In this document: positions 43,607 to 55,901 of the stretch, piece after piece | How the letters are laid out: the number at the start of each line of letters is the position of its first letter | Position numbering within the stretch: the first letter of the stretch is position 1 | Assembly: GCF_900324485.2 (NCBI RefSeq) | Contig: NW_022872910.1 | Span: 186,001-250,000 of the forward strand | Length of the DNA: 64,000 nucleotides | Direction: 5' to 3' | From: Mastacembelus armatus | Lineage: Eukaryota > Chordata > Actinopteri > Synbranchiformes > Mastacembelidae | Notes under the pieces: generated by a model | What the model was told of the DNA's origin: nothing | The model's input: only the letters and a program-made list of their open reading frames with translations | The model's database searches: none | Position numbers and translations under genes: made by a program

Positions 43607-45177
43607 TCAGTTAGAGCTTACTGTGCTGTTATCAGGCTGTGGAGACAAAGAATGATTTTGGTGACAGCGTGGAGGAGGGGTTGGTGGATGCTGCAATTGT
43701 GATGATTGCAGCAGAGCTTGCTGAGGAATTGGTGGGGCATGCCGCTTTGAGGGGCTTCTGGGGGTGAAAATGACACTGGGGGAGGAGGTCAGTTTGGGCC
43801 CAGTAGTGATGTGCTTCATCAGGTTGGCGAGGTTCTTGGTGATGGGGAATGGGATGCCCCGGGAAGATGGTGAACTAGGTAGGGTTTGCGGGGTTGTGGG
43901 AAGTGAATCCTCACAGGCAGTGTCTGCTAGTGGAGGGGGTGTGGCCTCCTCATCTTTGCTCTGACTTCTCTCCATGTTAGAGCATTCGGGGGGGAGTGTT
44001 GGCTTTGGATGTTTTGGTGTTTCTTCATTTTGTTTAGATTCCCGTATCTTGTCCTTGGCAGATTCCCGTCGTATCTTGTCCTTGGCAGAGGGAAGATTGT
44101 GGCGCAGGAAGAAAAATAGGTTGGAGGTGAAAGCTTTTACTCCTGATTTATTTAGAAACAATCCGTCTCCCTTAAAAAGATGCCTGCGATCCCAGAAATG
44201 GTTAAAATTATCAATAAAATGTACTGAGTGGACATCACATGCAGTTGAAAGCCATGTGTTCAGTGCTAGTAACCTGCTGAATTTCTTAGTTCCTCCTCTG
44301 ACTGGTGGTAGAGGTCCACTGAAAAAAAACTTCTGCATTTAGCGACCTTACTGTGTTTAGCAGATTATTAAAGTCCTTTTTGAGGATTTCGGACTGCTGC
44401 TTCACAATATCATTTGCCCCTGTGTGTAGTACGAGGTTTTTCACAGTTGGGTTTTCTGCAACAATGCTCAGGATTTTGTCAGTAGTGTCAGAGACCATAT
44501 CTTTTGGGAAATACAGCACTTTTGTGTTGTTACTGCACATCCGTCTCACATCTTTTATGGCCAAGTCGCCCACAATCAGAGTCTGAGGCCCTGTTAGCTT
44601 TCCTCTTAGTGTTCTGTCTTCTGTTGAGTTTTCAGACCTTACCCCTCTCTGTGGATGTGGAGGATTGTCCAAGTGATCAGATGAAGATCCAGGGTCCTGC
44701 AGTAGTGGAGCGAATCTATTTTGTAGCTGTACAGTTAGTTTCTTAGGAGTTTTGTTGCTCCTTTTCCCCTTAGCTGCTATCCATGGCTGTGCTTTCCTCT
44801 GCACAGGGGTTGAGGAGGATGGTAACGCTGGCCAGCCTGTCGCATCACAGATTTCTGGGCGCTGAGTTCTGCCTGTTGCTTGTCCTGATTTAGTCTTTGG
44901 CTTTGTTCCGAGAGCGTTCCAGGGAGGACTGATACCAGTAGTTTTATTTACCCAGACACAACCCTCCTGTTGCTCGGTCTTGTTAATGCTAGTTATCTGT
45001 ATACTAGCATGCTCTTGTCTGCTACTATAGTAGAGTGGTAGAGTAGTGTCATCTTTCCCAGATAGTCCATTTATCTCCACGTACATCTCTAACCTTTGCA
45101 CTTTAGTTTCCAGCATAGTGATTTTCTGTAGGAGTTTGCTGTGATCGTCCTCAGGGAAGGGAGGCATGGTCATCGGA
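43607..45177 (-). pseudogene. LINE type-B ORF1 with coiled-coil and esterase-like domain
   Basis: Two overlapping frames (from about 45177, and 44338-43607) joined by a frameshift near 44300. The N-terminal part has a short coiled-coil (KLLQKITMLETKVQRLEMYV). The middle is basic and Pro/Ser rich. The C-terminal part resembles the SGNH esterase known in CR1/L2 ORF1 proteins: LIVGDLAIKDVRR, LVLHTGANDI, FIDNFNHFWDRR. The usual DGxH block reads GDGLFLNKSG, with Phe where the catalytic His is expected. Confidence 0.7.
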
Positions 45178-45266
45178 GGTTGATCAAAAATAAAAGTAAA
45201 AATAAAATCCTCACTAAAATTCCAAATGCGGTAAAAAAGGGGTAAAATAATGTTAAAAAGTGTATT

Positions 45267-47655
45267 GCCTCCTGAACCCAGACTGGGAGCTGGTTCCACA
45301 GGAGAGGAGCTTGATACCTAAAGACTCTGCCTCCCATTCTGCTTTTGGAAACTCTGGGAACCACAAGTAGACCTGCACTCTGAGAGCGAAGTGCTCTATT
45401 GGGATAATATGGTACTATGAGGTCTTTAAGGTATGAAGGAGCTTGATCATGAAGGGATTTGTATGTGAGAAGGATTTTAAATTCTATTCTGTATTTTACA
45501 GGGAGCCAATGAAGAGAAGCCAATATAGTAGAAATATGATCTCTCTTGCTAGTTCCTGTCAGGACTCTGGCTCCGGCATTCTGGATTAACTGGAGGCTTT
45601 TTATGGAGATACTGAGACATCCAGATAGTAATGAGTTACAGTAATCTAGCCTTGAGGAAACAAATGCATGGACTAGATTTTCGGCATCATTTTGAGACAG
45701 GATGTTCCTAATTTTGGCAATGTTGCGCAGGTGAAAGAATGCAGTTCTAGAGATTTCTTTTGTGTGTGAGTTAAAGGACATGTTCTGGTCAAAAATAACT
45801 CCAAGGTTTTTCACAGTAGTGCTGGAGGCCAGGGATATGCCATCTAAAGTAGCTATAATTTTAGAAAAGTTATTTCTGAGGTTTTTAGGCCCAAATACAA
45901 TGACTTCTGTTTTCTCTAAATTTAAAAGTAGAAAGTTACTGGTCATCCAGGCCTTGATGTCAGTTAGACACACTTGAAGTCTGGTTAACTGGTTTGTGTT
46001 AACAGGTTTCATAGACAGATATAACTGAGTGTCATCTGCATAGCACTGGTAATTAATAGAGTGCTTCCTAATTACATAGCCCAAAGGAAGCATGTATAGG
46101 ATGAACAGAATCGGAGCCTTGTGGAACTCCATACTCCATACACCAACTTTTGTTCGTGTGGAAGGTTCATCATGGACGTGAACAAACTGGAATCTGTCCG
46201 ATAAATAGGATTGGAACCATTTTAATGCTGTTCCTCTGATACCAGTCACATGCTCCAGTCTCTGTAATAAAATGTTGTGGTCAATAGTGTCGAATGCTGC
46301 ACTAAGGTCTACGAGGACAAGTATAGAAACAAGTCCATTATCTGAGGCTAAAAGAAGATCGTTGGTAACTTTTAACAGTGCTGTTTCTGTACTATGATGT
46401 GCTCTAAATCCTGATTGAAAATCTTCAAATAGTTCATTCCTGTGTAAGTGGACTGATAGCTGCTTAGCAACAGCTTTTTCTAGGATTTTAGAAATAAATG
46501 GCAGGTTGGATATTGGTCTATAATTAGCCAAGACTCCTGGATCAAGACTAGGGTTTCTGAGTAAGGGTTTGATTACTGCAGTCTTAAAGGCCTGTGGTAC
46601 GTAGCCTGATACTAGAGATAAATTTACTAAGTCTAATAAAGATGGGTTAATTAATGGCAGGGTGTCTTTAAGCAGTCTAGTCGGGATGGGGTCTAAGAGA
46701 CACGTTGATGATTTAGATGAAGCAACTACTGATGTAGTAGATGCAAGCAACTACGATGTAGTAACCTGGGATTGTTCTTATTTTCCTCTATTAGTGATGA
46801 ATAGTATGCAGTTCTGGTTTTACGGAGAGCTTTTTCATATGTTAGTAGGACTGTTTTTCCAGAGACTAGATAAAATTCCTCTAAATTTGTGGAACGCCAC
46901 TTCCTTTCCAGCCTTCGTGATGCCTGCTTTAAGGTACGAATATGTAAATTATACCATGGGGCTAGTCTTCTCTGATTCACTAACTTCTTTTTCAGAGGGG
47001 CCACAGAATCAAGCATTTCACGCAGTGAGGTTACAGCACTGTCAACAATATGATCAATTGGTAGGGAGTGGGGATTGGAAGCAGCTGCCCTCCACTATGT
47101 TTATACTTGGCATAGATGCAAATAAAGATGGAATCATTTTCTTACATTTATTAACAGCGTTGTCAGATAAACATCTGCTGTAGTGGAATTTTCTTCCAAA
47201 CGCTGCATGATCCATCATTTTAAATTCAAAAGTTATTAAAGAATGATCTGACAAAACAGGATTTGGGGGAAAAACTATTAGATGTTCAATTTCGATGCCA
47301 TAGTTCAGAACAAGATCAAGGGTGTGATTGAAACAGTGGGTGGGTTTATTAACATTTTGAGTTAAACCAATTGAATCTAATATAGAATTAAATGCAATGC
47401 TGAGGCTGTTATTTTCAACATCTACATGAATGTTAAAATCTCCCACTATAATGACTGTATCTGAACTAAGCACTAAATCAGACAGGAAGTCTGGAAATTC
47501 AGTTAAAAACTCTGAGTAAGGGACAGGTGGACGGTCCACAATGACAAGTAGAACTGGTTTTTGTGTTTTCCAGTTTGGATGTGAGAGGCTCAGAGTGAGG
47601 CTCTCAAATGAGTTATAACTGTTCTGAGGATGAAAGTTTAATAATAAATTTGTAT
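45267..47655 (-). mobile_element. Type-A L2-like LINE, truncated at both ends
   Basis: The minus strand reads the endonuclease end ([15 protein letters not shown] at about 47405-47450, [14 protein letters not shown]), a linker, then RT from 46750 to 45267 ([63 protein letters not shown]). There is a deletion near 46730 and the LGPI region is altered near 46125. The 3' end is missing at 45267, where the type-B LINE begins, and is not found on the other side. Confidence 0.8.
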
Positions 47656-48040
47656 GTAAATGTAATTAGTTAAGTTCACCTGTGTTTAATTGTTCTGTTC
47701 CATATCCTGCCTTTGTGTTGGCTCTGTCCATTCTCACCTGTTTCCTGTTCAGACAATCATCCAGCTTGTACTTAGGTCACTCACCAGGGTTGACTGATTG
47801 TCTGATCTCCTGTGGATCTGCTCAGTGCTCTTTGTTCTTGGCTCCTGTGTTTTTGGTTATTTTGGTCTTGTCAAAGTTCAGGTGATGAATCAGTCGTCTC
47901 CTGCGTTTGGATCCGTTGCCTCCTTATACGTCTTTGTCATCTGTATTAGGACACATGCTGGTTTTCAACAGTCAACACTGAAAACATTTAAATACTTTGT
48001 GTGTCCTGGTGTTTTTTTAGGGTAAAAGGTCAAACTGAAA
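47656..48040. other. Unrecognised sequence
   Basis: No V exon, RSS or RT reading. Possibly the edge of another repeat, but I cannot name it. Confidence 0.4.
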
Positions 48041-48260
48041 TGTAAATGGTCTTATATAGCACTTTTATACACTCAACTACACTCAAAGTGCTTTACCACT
48101 ATTTGCCCATTCACCTATTTGCTCATGACTCAGACACCGATGGAACATTCACCAGGGGCAACTTGGGGTTCAGGGTTTTGCCCAAAGATACTTCGACCGG
48201 TGGACCAGTGAAGCCAAAGATCAACCTACCAACCTTCTGGTTCAGGGTCAATCTGCTCTA
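48041..48260. repeat. Common teleost dispersed repeat, class uncertain
   Basis: Contains CACTCAAAGTGCTTTACCAC and GGCAACTTGGGGTTCAGGGT followed by TTGCCCAAAGATACTTCGAC, phrases typical of an abundant fish interspersed repeat. Class not assigned. Confidence 0.45.
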
Positions 48261-48598
48261 CCTCCTCAGCAATAGCCGCCCTAATGTCATGATTTTATTC
48301 CACTCTGGAAAATCTTTTTGGAGATTAATTTATTAGATATCAGTCAAATCATTAATTATGGCATTGGGACAATAACAGATAAACATGTTAGTAAGTGATG
48401 TGTCAATGAAAGTGATTAGGGATCATTATTATGTTGATTCATTCTTTGACTGAATCATCAGAACAAAGAATCCAGACTGTGATGACGAACCACTGAAGTT
48501 TAACAGTGTGTGTCTCCCTCTGGTGGATGTTGTGGAGTATTGTGTTGTCTTTGCTCCAAAGGTTTTTGTACAGAGTTTTGGTGTTTCCTGTCACTGTG

Positions 48599-49107
48599 GG
48601 CTGCAGAGCACAGTAGTACACAGCAGAGTCAGACACTGCAGCAGACTTGATCTCCAGATCCACTTGTTTCTCTTTTGAGTTAATGTGAGCGGAGAAATCT
48701 GAACGAACTGGATGAATCAGTTTTCCTTCAGTGATGTAGAGCAGGAACTCTGGTCTGGATCTCTGGTATTGTCGGTACCACTGGATGTTGTTGATAACAC
48801 CCTCATATGTACAGGTCAGGTTGATGTTTCTTCCCTCTGCAACAGCTTCTTCTTTTCTTTCTGGTTTGATGCTGTTCATAGAACCCATGGCTGCAAAATT
48901 AGCGATTTTCGTGTCAGTTAATCTGAAAGAGGTTCTAACATCAGGAACCTGAACCCAGGTTCTTGACTCTTTCACATGTGATCATTAAAAAGTTCTTGAC
49001 TAAATCAGACCAAACATGTTGTTACATCAACAGGTTGAATGAGACGCCTGTTTGTGGTCAAACTCACCTATAAAGTGAGATAAAAAGAGAAAGAAGTAAA
49101 GCAACAT
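48599..49107 (-). CDS. TRAV/TRDV variable segment, family E (V24)
   Basis: Leader exon 49068-49107 (MLLYFFLFLSHFI), a 177-bp intron, V exon 48599-48890. Open frame: MGSMNSIKPERKEEAVAEG, Cys in NLTCTYE, CDR1 GVINNIQWYRQY, HPVRSDFSAHINSKEKQ, YYCALQP. RSS: heptamer 48592-48598, nonamer 48561-48569. It differs from V3 (3267) in CDR1 and at the last codon. Likely functional. Confidence 0.9.
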
Positions 49108-49352
49108 GTCTTTGGAGTTGTTGAAGTCAGACAGCAGATGAACAGTGTTCTTCCACTGCAGTAGAATGAAAAAACTAAACAGTGTGCTGCACAGCTCTTC
49201 TCCTCAGCATTAAGCTGATTGGGCTTTGACTTCCTGCAACAAACCACAGAAGTTTAACAGTGTGTGTCTCCCTCTGGTGGATGTTGTGGAGTATTGTGTT
49301 GTCTTTGCTCCAAAGGTTTTTGTACAGAGTTTTGGTGTTTCCTGTCACTGTG

Positions 49353-49929
49353 GGCTGCAGAGCACAGTAGTACACAGCAGAGTCAGACAGCTGAAGCTTC
49401 TGGATTTTCAGAGGAACTGATGTCTTGTTGATTTCAGCATTAAATCTGTCTTTCTGAAAGTCTGGAGCTTTTTCTACTGATGTGGAGAAAGATTTCATCA
49501 TGTACTTTGGGAAATCGTTTTCTTCTTGTTTATACCAGAACAAAGTGGGACTTGGGTCACTGGTCTCAAAAGTACAACCCAGTGTGGCTGTGTCTCCTTC
49601 AGCAGCAATGACATCTCCTGTTGGCTGGATCACTCTGTCTTCTCCTTTACACTCTGGGGAAGAACAGAACATGCAGAGGAAGAGATGGATCAATGAAGAT
49701 GATTGGTGGAAGCAGAACAATCAGCAGGTTTAAAGAGTTACCTGGCAAAGAGACAGATACATAGACATGTAGAATGAATCTGATTTTCAGGGATCATTGT
49801 CAGTGTGAACCATAAAAAGGGCTGATGTCAGCTCAGTGATGTGTTCAAATGTTTGAGGATAAAACATGTTGTACTTTCTATCTTACCAAAGCAAAGAGCA
49901 GCAAGAATAATCCACAGCCAATGTTCCAT
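49353..49929 (-). CDS. TRAV/TRDV variable segment, family F (V25)
   Basis: Leader exon 49887-49929 ([14 protein letters not shown]), a 233-bp intron, V exon 49353-49653. Open frame: [19 protein letters not shown], Cys in TLGCTFE, CDR1 [37 protein letters not shown]: heptamer 49346-49352, nonamer 49315-49323. Offset from V13 is 26,127 bp and is kept by V14/V26, so both genes were copied as one block. Likely functional. Confidence 0.92.
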
Positions 49930-50173
49930 CTGTCCAAGCAGGTTGAAATGAACAGGAGAAACTAGCTGATGTTCAACATTCAGTCTGAGAATTGTTCTTA
50001 TTGACACAACGGTTGAACACAGGGCAGAAGTAGTGCACCGCCTACTTGATGATGTGGCCCTCTAGTGGAGGTAAACCGTTGACTTCAACAGTGTGGGAAA
50101 AAAGGCTTCCAGCAGCTTGTCAGTGTGTCAGCTTGTGTTTTTGTACAGAGACTGTGGGTTTGCTGTCACTGTG

Positions 50174-50813
50174 GGCCTCACAGCACAGTAGTACAGAGCA
50201 GAGTCTGTCACTGCAGCAGAGGAGATCTGCAGATCCAGATGTTGTTCTCCAGACAGTTTAGTCGAGAACCTTTTGTCTGATTTCAGAGAATCTGATAAGT
50301 TTGAAATGTTCAACCCTGAGATGTACAAAAGAGATTGCGGTGGTTTTCCTGGATATTGACGATACCAGAAGAAATCATCACTAGCTGTTATAGCTTTGGA
50401 ATATTTGTAGGACAGAGTGACAGTGCTGTCTTCTAAACTGAATTTTTCATTGCTGACTGGACTCAGATCTTCACAGCCGACACCTGAAGGAAGAGATGAA
50501 TGTTTTTAAAGATGATACTAAACTCTGATAGTCTGTTCCAGTGGTTTTCATGATTCCTGATTTTTCTATATTTTAGTTCAGATTTTAACAATTTGAACAA
50601 CAAAAATGAACAAACACAATAACAGACGTACAAACAGACCAAAGCAGGAACTGAAGTCAGTGTCCACAGTAGAGTTTGTACAGACTGACAAACTGAAAGT
50701 GACCCATAGCAGTAAAGCTCAGGTTTGGGTCTCATGTCTGATTCCTGCTGTAACCTACCTTTTAGTATGATCAGAACAAGAGAAAATATTCCACAGCGTT
50801 GCAGTGAGAGCAT
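50174..50813 (-). CDS. TRAV/TRDV variable segment, family C (V26), first Ig Cys replaced by Tyr
   Basis: Leader exon 50759-50813 (MLSLQRCGIFSLVLIILK), a 275-bp intron, V exon 50174-50483. Open frame: GVGCEDLSPVSNEKFS, VTLSYKYSKAITASDDFF, GKPPQSLLYISGLNIS, YYCAVRP. RSS: heptamer 50167-50173, nonamer-like TGTTTTTGT 50136-50144. Promoter box 50897-50904 and decamer 50923-50932. GKPPQSLL replaces the GKPPEFLL of V14. Likely expressed. Confidence 0.9.
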
Positions 50814-50922
50814 CTTACAGACAGTATCTGTGTTGTGTTTGCTTTAGATATTGAATGAATCTCACAGTGGGACTAGTTCTGCTCTTTGTCAGATTTGCTC
50901 CTCCCTCAACCTGTTCGTCCTC

Positions 50923-50932
50923 TGATATCACT
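50923..50932 (-). promoter_or_regulatory. TCR V-promoter decamer AGTGATATCA
   Basis: Exact AGTGATATCA on the minus strand about 110 bp above the V26 ATG. Confidence 0.55.
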
Positions 50933-50939
50933 GAACGTT

Positions 50940-51915
50940 ATCGACGCTAAAATCACTCTGAACAGATAAACCTTTATTTTTCTGCTGGCTTTTCTTTTTG
51001 TTTCTTTTGGCATATTTATGAACATCCTCAAAGAATCCTGTGAAGTCTAGTCTCCAAATGGCAGCATCATAAGTCATTTACACATCATTTAAAATCATGG
51101 TGAAATTGGTTTTATATAGTCTGGAGATGGCCTCATGTAGGACTTCAGAGACTGAACATTGTGCTGTGGATTTCATAAGTAATTGATCAAATTTGCTCCA
51201 AAAATGTGTGAGGTCTTCAGGCAGCCACTGTTTTCTACAAAATGACTGTTGGACAAACGCAGCATGTATTTGTGCCTGTAATTAAAATCAGTGAAGTCAG
51301 ATGAGATTCTTTTTTAGTCTATGGGCAGTTTCATCATGCACACACCAATCCAGCCTTCTCTCAGACAGACTGCCCATGTGAGTCTACACTAACAGTACTT
51401 CATACTGCATGTGCCTGGTAATCTCCTGGCTCCAAACCAGCTCAGTTTTGCTGTGGTTGGTACAATGATGGAGCTGATGGACTGTGCATTTGTACAATGA
51501 GTATGTACTCAGTGTATCAGTACATCTCTCATTTCTACCTAACACTCAATACACTTCTCATTACAAAAGACACACTTTGCCACTTCTGTCATTCATGTGT
51601 CACTGAATTCAATGAGTTTATTTTTTAATAGTTGGGGCCAAATCCAAGGATGTCAGATTTGGATCCACTCAGCTGCAGAAGGTCCATGAACTCCAGCACT
51701 GACCTTGGCATTAACAGGCAAAACAACAGGACCAGCTCCTGATACACATTATGATGGAAGGTGCAGCAACATGGTGGAAATGGACCTGAATTTGGGAGTA
51801 TTATAATCCATGTGACCTCAAAGGTTCAGATGACCCGGGACTGATCCTTGTGGTACATCATGACAAATTTGAGCTTAGAATCCTGGAACGTTGTGTAATG
51901 ATCATAACTGAGACC
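50940..51915. other. Spacer, paralogue of 7150-8128
   Basis: Block-conserved non-coding DNA without a recognised gene. Confidence 0.6.
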
Positions 51916-53625
51916 TGATTACATCCACAGGGCACGGACAAGGCTATGGAGCTAGCGTCTGCTCAACCCACCACAGTGATGTAGATGTGAGGGCTCTGAT
52001 AAGAGGCAAGGCAAGTTTATTTATACAGCACAATTCATACACAGAGTAATTCAAATTGCTTTACAGAAATAAAAGAGGTTAAAAATACATAAGCAAGAAT
52101 AAAAATAAAAGGCATGCCACCGCTTTGTCACCATATTTGCTCCTCATGATATTGACTATCGGACCACGCTGACCCATATTTGTGGGTCCCCTACTTTCAG
52201 TTTGTCCCATCCCTGATGGACTAAAAGTACCTCAACACAGACTATCTGCGGAGACGATCCTGAGTCCCAGACTCTTATGTCTAGGATCGAGTAGACTACA
52301 GCTGGAGGTTCCAAACCCCCTTATTTCAGGCTAAGGCTGTTAAAATTCAAGTCTGAGTCCCTGATTACCCTTAGATTTCTAACTTGATTTTTAAATTTTA
52401 GAGAAAGAGACTGGAGGTGACTGCTGACACTTTCTTTGTTTCTGAGGTTCAAAGATGATTATTTCAGTCTTGTCACTGTTTATTTGGAGAGAGTTGTTTT
52501 GCATCCACACAGTGATCTGTTCAATACAGTGACAGTGAATCGACTGGTCCATATTCACCAGCTGTGAGTGAAATGTAAATCTGAGTGTCATCTGCATAGT
52601 TATGGTAGGACACATTATTGCTGCGTATTAACTGGCCTAAAGGAAACATGTAAAGATTGAACAAAAGGGGTCCCAAGATGTCAACGACATTTGGTCTGAG
52701 ACACAGTTACCAACTTCAATGAAATACTTCCTGTCTTCAAGATAGGATTTAAACCATTTAAGGGCAGTACCAGAGATGCCTATCCAGTCCTCTAACCTTT
52801 GTGACAGGATCACATGGTCCACTGTGTCAAAAGCAGCACTTAGATCCAGCAGTACTAAGACAGAGACTCTGCCAGCGTCGGTGTTCAGACGAATGTCATT
52901 TGTCACCTTGATGAGGGCAGCTTCAGTGCTGTGATGGGGCCTAAATCCTGACTGAAAATCATCAAAGCAGTTGTTTAGCATGATAAGAGCTGCAGAGATG
53001 GCCTGTGCATTTGTCCATCAGCTCCTAGTGATTTTCACGAATATCTTTAACCTCTTCTTGGCACATGTTACTTTACCTGCGTGTTTGAAAACCACCACTT
53101 TCATCCCAGTGCCCAAATAGACAAACATCAGCTGTCTGAATGACTACAGACCAGTCGCACTCTCACACATCATAGCCAAGAGCTTTGAAAGTCTAGTCCT
53201 GGGTCACATAACATCTACTCTTTCCTCAACCTTAGACCAACATCAGTATGTATGCAGGGCCAATAGAATCACAGAGGCTGCCATAAACACTGTCCTTTAC
53301 AATGACCCACCTGGAGCAGAAGGGGGTGTATGTGAGGATGCTTTTCCTTGACTCCAGCTCAGCTTTTAACACCAGTATCCCAAGCAGAGTGGTACTGTGG
53401 ATTAAAGACTTTCTTAGCACTCACCCACAAATAGTGAGACTGACTCCCAACACATCCCCACCCCTGACCCTCAGCACTGGAGCACCACATGGATGTGTGC
53501 TGAGCCCCCTCCCCTGCTCCCTGTACAACTGAACACCTGTTCACGCTGCAAACACAATCATCAAATTTTCAGACAATACAACAAAAGTGGGGCTGATCTC
53601 TAATGTTGATGAGACAGCTGATGAA
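51916..53625 (+). mobile_element. CR1/Rex1-like LINE fragment (RT), third copy, interrupted
   Basis: Same element as 8130-8862, split by a second LINE at 52006-52980. The RT pieces NDYRPVALSHIIAKSFE (about 53138-53190) and FLDSSSAFNTSIPSRVV (about 53343-53390) follow the insertion. Inactive. Abuts the 3' flank of V27. Confidence 0.65.
52006..52980 (-). mobile_element. 5'-truncated L2-like LINE with 9-bp target duplication
   Basis: The minus strand reads [36 protein letters not shown] and ALKWFKSYLEDRKYF (52637-52981), then a decayed 3' part (LQINSDKTEIIIFEPQ) and a tail near 52010. It is flanked by TGATAAGAG at 51997-52005 and 52981-52989, and the uninterrupted site is seen at 8210. This is a clear target-primed insertion specific to this block. 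Confidence 0.85.
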
Positions 53626-53718
53626 GTCTGTGGCTCCCTCTGGTGGATGTTGTGGAGTATTGTGTTGTCTTTGCTCCAAAGGTTTTTGTACACAGTTTTG
53701 GTGTTTCCTGTCACTGTG

Positions 53719-54164
53719 GGCTGCAGAGCACAGTAGTACACAGCAGAGTCAGACAGCTGAAGCTTCTGGATCTTCAGAGGAACTGATCTGGATGTGGAAT
53801 TCAGTGTGGATGAAAATCTCTCCCTGTACTCGTCTGGTGTGTTGCCTTCATCTAGATTAACTCGATTCAGGATGAACGTGGGGCTGTTGTTTCCATCCTG
53901 TTTGTACCAGTAGAGAGTTGGTCCTGGTGAACTGCTGTTATACAGACAGCCAAGTGTTACTGCGTCTCCTTCAGTAGCAGTCACATCTCCTTCTGGCTGC
54001 AGCACGTTGTCTTTTTGTGCTCTGCATTCTGTAAAACACCAACAAACAGTGTCAGTGTGCTGTTAAAGAGTCATGTCAATGCTGGAATGATATCAGAGAA
54101 ACAGAGTTGTGTTCATACCAAGGCACATAGCAGCCAGCAACACTGAGATGAACAGAGGCGTCAT
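53719..54164 (-). CDS. TRAV/TRDV variable segment, family A (V27)
   Basis: Leader exon 54119-54164 (MTPLFISVLLAAMCL), a 90-bp intron, V exon 53719-54028. Open frame: GDVTATEGDAVTLGCLYN, CDR1 SSSPGPTLYW, CDR2 NRVNLDEGN, YYCALQP. RSS: heptamer 53712-53718, nonamer 53681-53689, with one spacer change (TACACAG for TACAGAG). Likely functional. It is the last minus-strand V before the assembly gap. Confidence 0.92.
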
Positions 54165-55901
54165 ATGTGCAGTGTTGAGGAACTGGGAGCTCCAGCCAGT
54201 ATGAAGAAGGCTGTGATCTCTCTGTTTAGTCTTCATCAACACTAAGTTGGTGGATTAGAAGGAGGAGCCTGATCACAATGACAGGGCTCATTCACAGCCC
54301 TGTGTTATTCCCCTGCTGACAACTTTACTCTGAACACAGTTTGGACCAGTCTCCTAAGTAATATAGAAATAATACAAGCAAACTGAGAAGGAACATTTGT
54401 CAAATGGGACTTTGTAAATTCTCTTCAGGATTTTTTTCTGTTCAATCAATCAATCTTTATTTGTATAGCACCTTACAACAACTCAGGTTGACCGAAGTGC
54501 TTCACAACATTAAAAAAATCTAAAAAATAAAGGATATATACAATAATAAGGAGGATAAAATACACCAGACACACACAAAAAAAAAATGGCAGGGTCGTGC
54601 TATGAACCAAAAGCCAGTCTGAACAATTGAGTCTTAAGTTTAGCTTTAAACAGGGGCAGGTCATTGATGGAACATAATTCAATGGGTAGAGTGTTCCAGA
54701 GTTTGGGACCTGCCACTGCGAAGGTACAATCAACCCATTGTTTGTACCTCGATCGAGAGACCTCTAGCAAATATTGGCCAGCAGAATGCAACGCTCTGCT
54801 GGGTTGGTGAGAACTTAAAATCTCTCATAAGTATGAAGGTGCCGTGCCATTGATTGCACTGAAAGTAAACAACAGAAGCTTAAATAGAATTCGGAATTAT
54901 ACGGGGAGCCAGTGGAAGGAATACAGGATTGGGGAGATATGATCATACTTTTTGGTGTTAGTCAGAAAGTGGGCCGCAGCATTCTGAACAAGTTTGAAGC
55001 GATGGATGTCAGCTTGGTTAATGCAAACATAAAGAGCGTTGAAATGATCTAGCCGGGATCTAATGAAAGTGTGAATTGCTTCTCTAGGTCACTGTGGTTC
55101 AGAAAGGGCTTAACCTTTGTAAGGAGGCACAGCTGAAAAAAACTTGCCTTCACAACAGAATTTATTTGTTTATGGAAGTTTAAGTTATTGTCTAAGGGCA
55201 CCCCCAGGTTTTTGACCATCTGGTTAAAGTGAGGTGTCAGAGAGTCAAAACCAGAAGCCTCAAAACTGGGATGGTTGGGGGTGCCAACGAGAATATATTC
55301 TATCCTGCGCTCGTTCAAACTAAGAAGGTTCTGAGATAACCAGATTTTGAAGTCATCCAAACACCTACAGATGGATATGAGTGTGTCAGAAGAGTTAGAA
55401 ACAACTGGCAGGTAGATCTGTAAGTCATCTGCATACAGATGAAAGGAGACATCGTATTTTGTGATAATCGATCCTAATGCTAACATGTACAAAGAGAATA
55501 AAACAGGGCCCAGAATACAGCCCTGTGGCACACCAGAGGTCAGGGGAGCTAGAGAGAAGGAAATGTCACCAATCATGACAGAAAAGGTTCTTTTTATCAA
55601 ATAGGACCTGAACCACTTGTAGTACAGGTCCCTGAAGGCCAGCTAGCTATGATAAAATGTGTCAGGAGGATGGAGTGACCCACAGTATCAAATTCTGCGG
55701 TGAGGTCCAGCATTACTAGCAGCACAGGTTTCTTAGAATCCAGGGACAGGAGGAGATTTTTCTGAACCCTCAGGAGAGCAGATTCAGTACTGTGCCGAGT
55801 TCTAAAGCCAGACTGGAATTTTTCAAAGATATGATTATTTTCCAAAAATGAATGAAGCTGCATGAAAAGAACTTTTTCCAAAACTTTAGACAAGAAAGGT
55901 A

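Larger units (their letters stand above)
40484..45266 (-). mobile_element. L2-like LINE (type B), nearly full length
   Basis: Runs right to left: ORF1 (45177-43607), ORF2 endonuclease (43603-42488), RT (42439-40689), and a 3' tail of GCCTTT-like repeats at about 40492-40504. ORF1 carries an SGNH/GDSL-like esterase block (LVLHTGANDI). ORF2 has [54 protein letters not shown] and [11 protein letters not shown]. It sits just above V23, replacing the flank seen at 11760. A few frameshifts break it. Confidence 0.85.
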
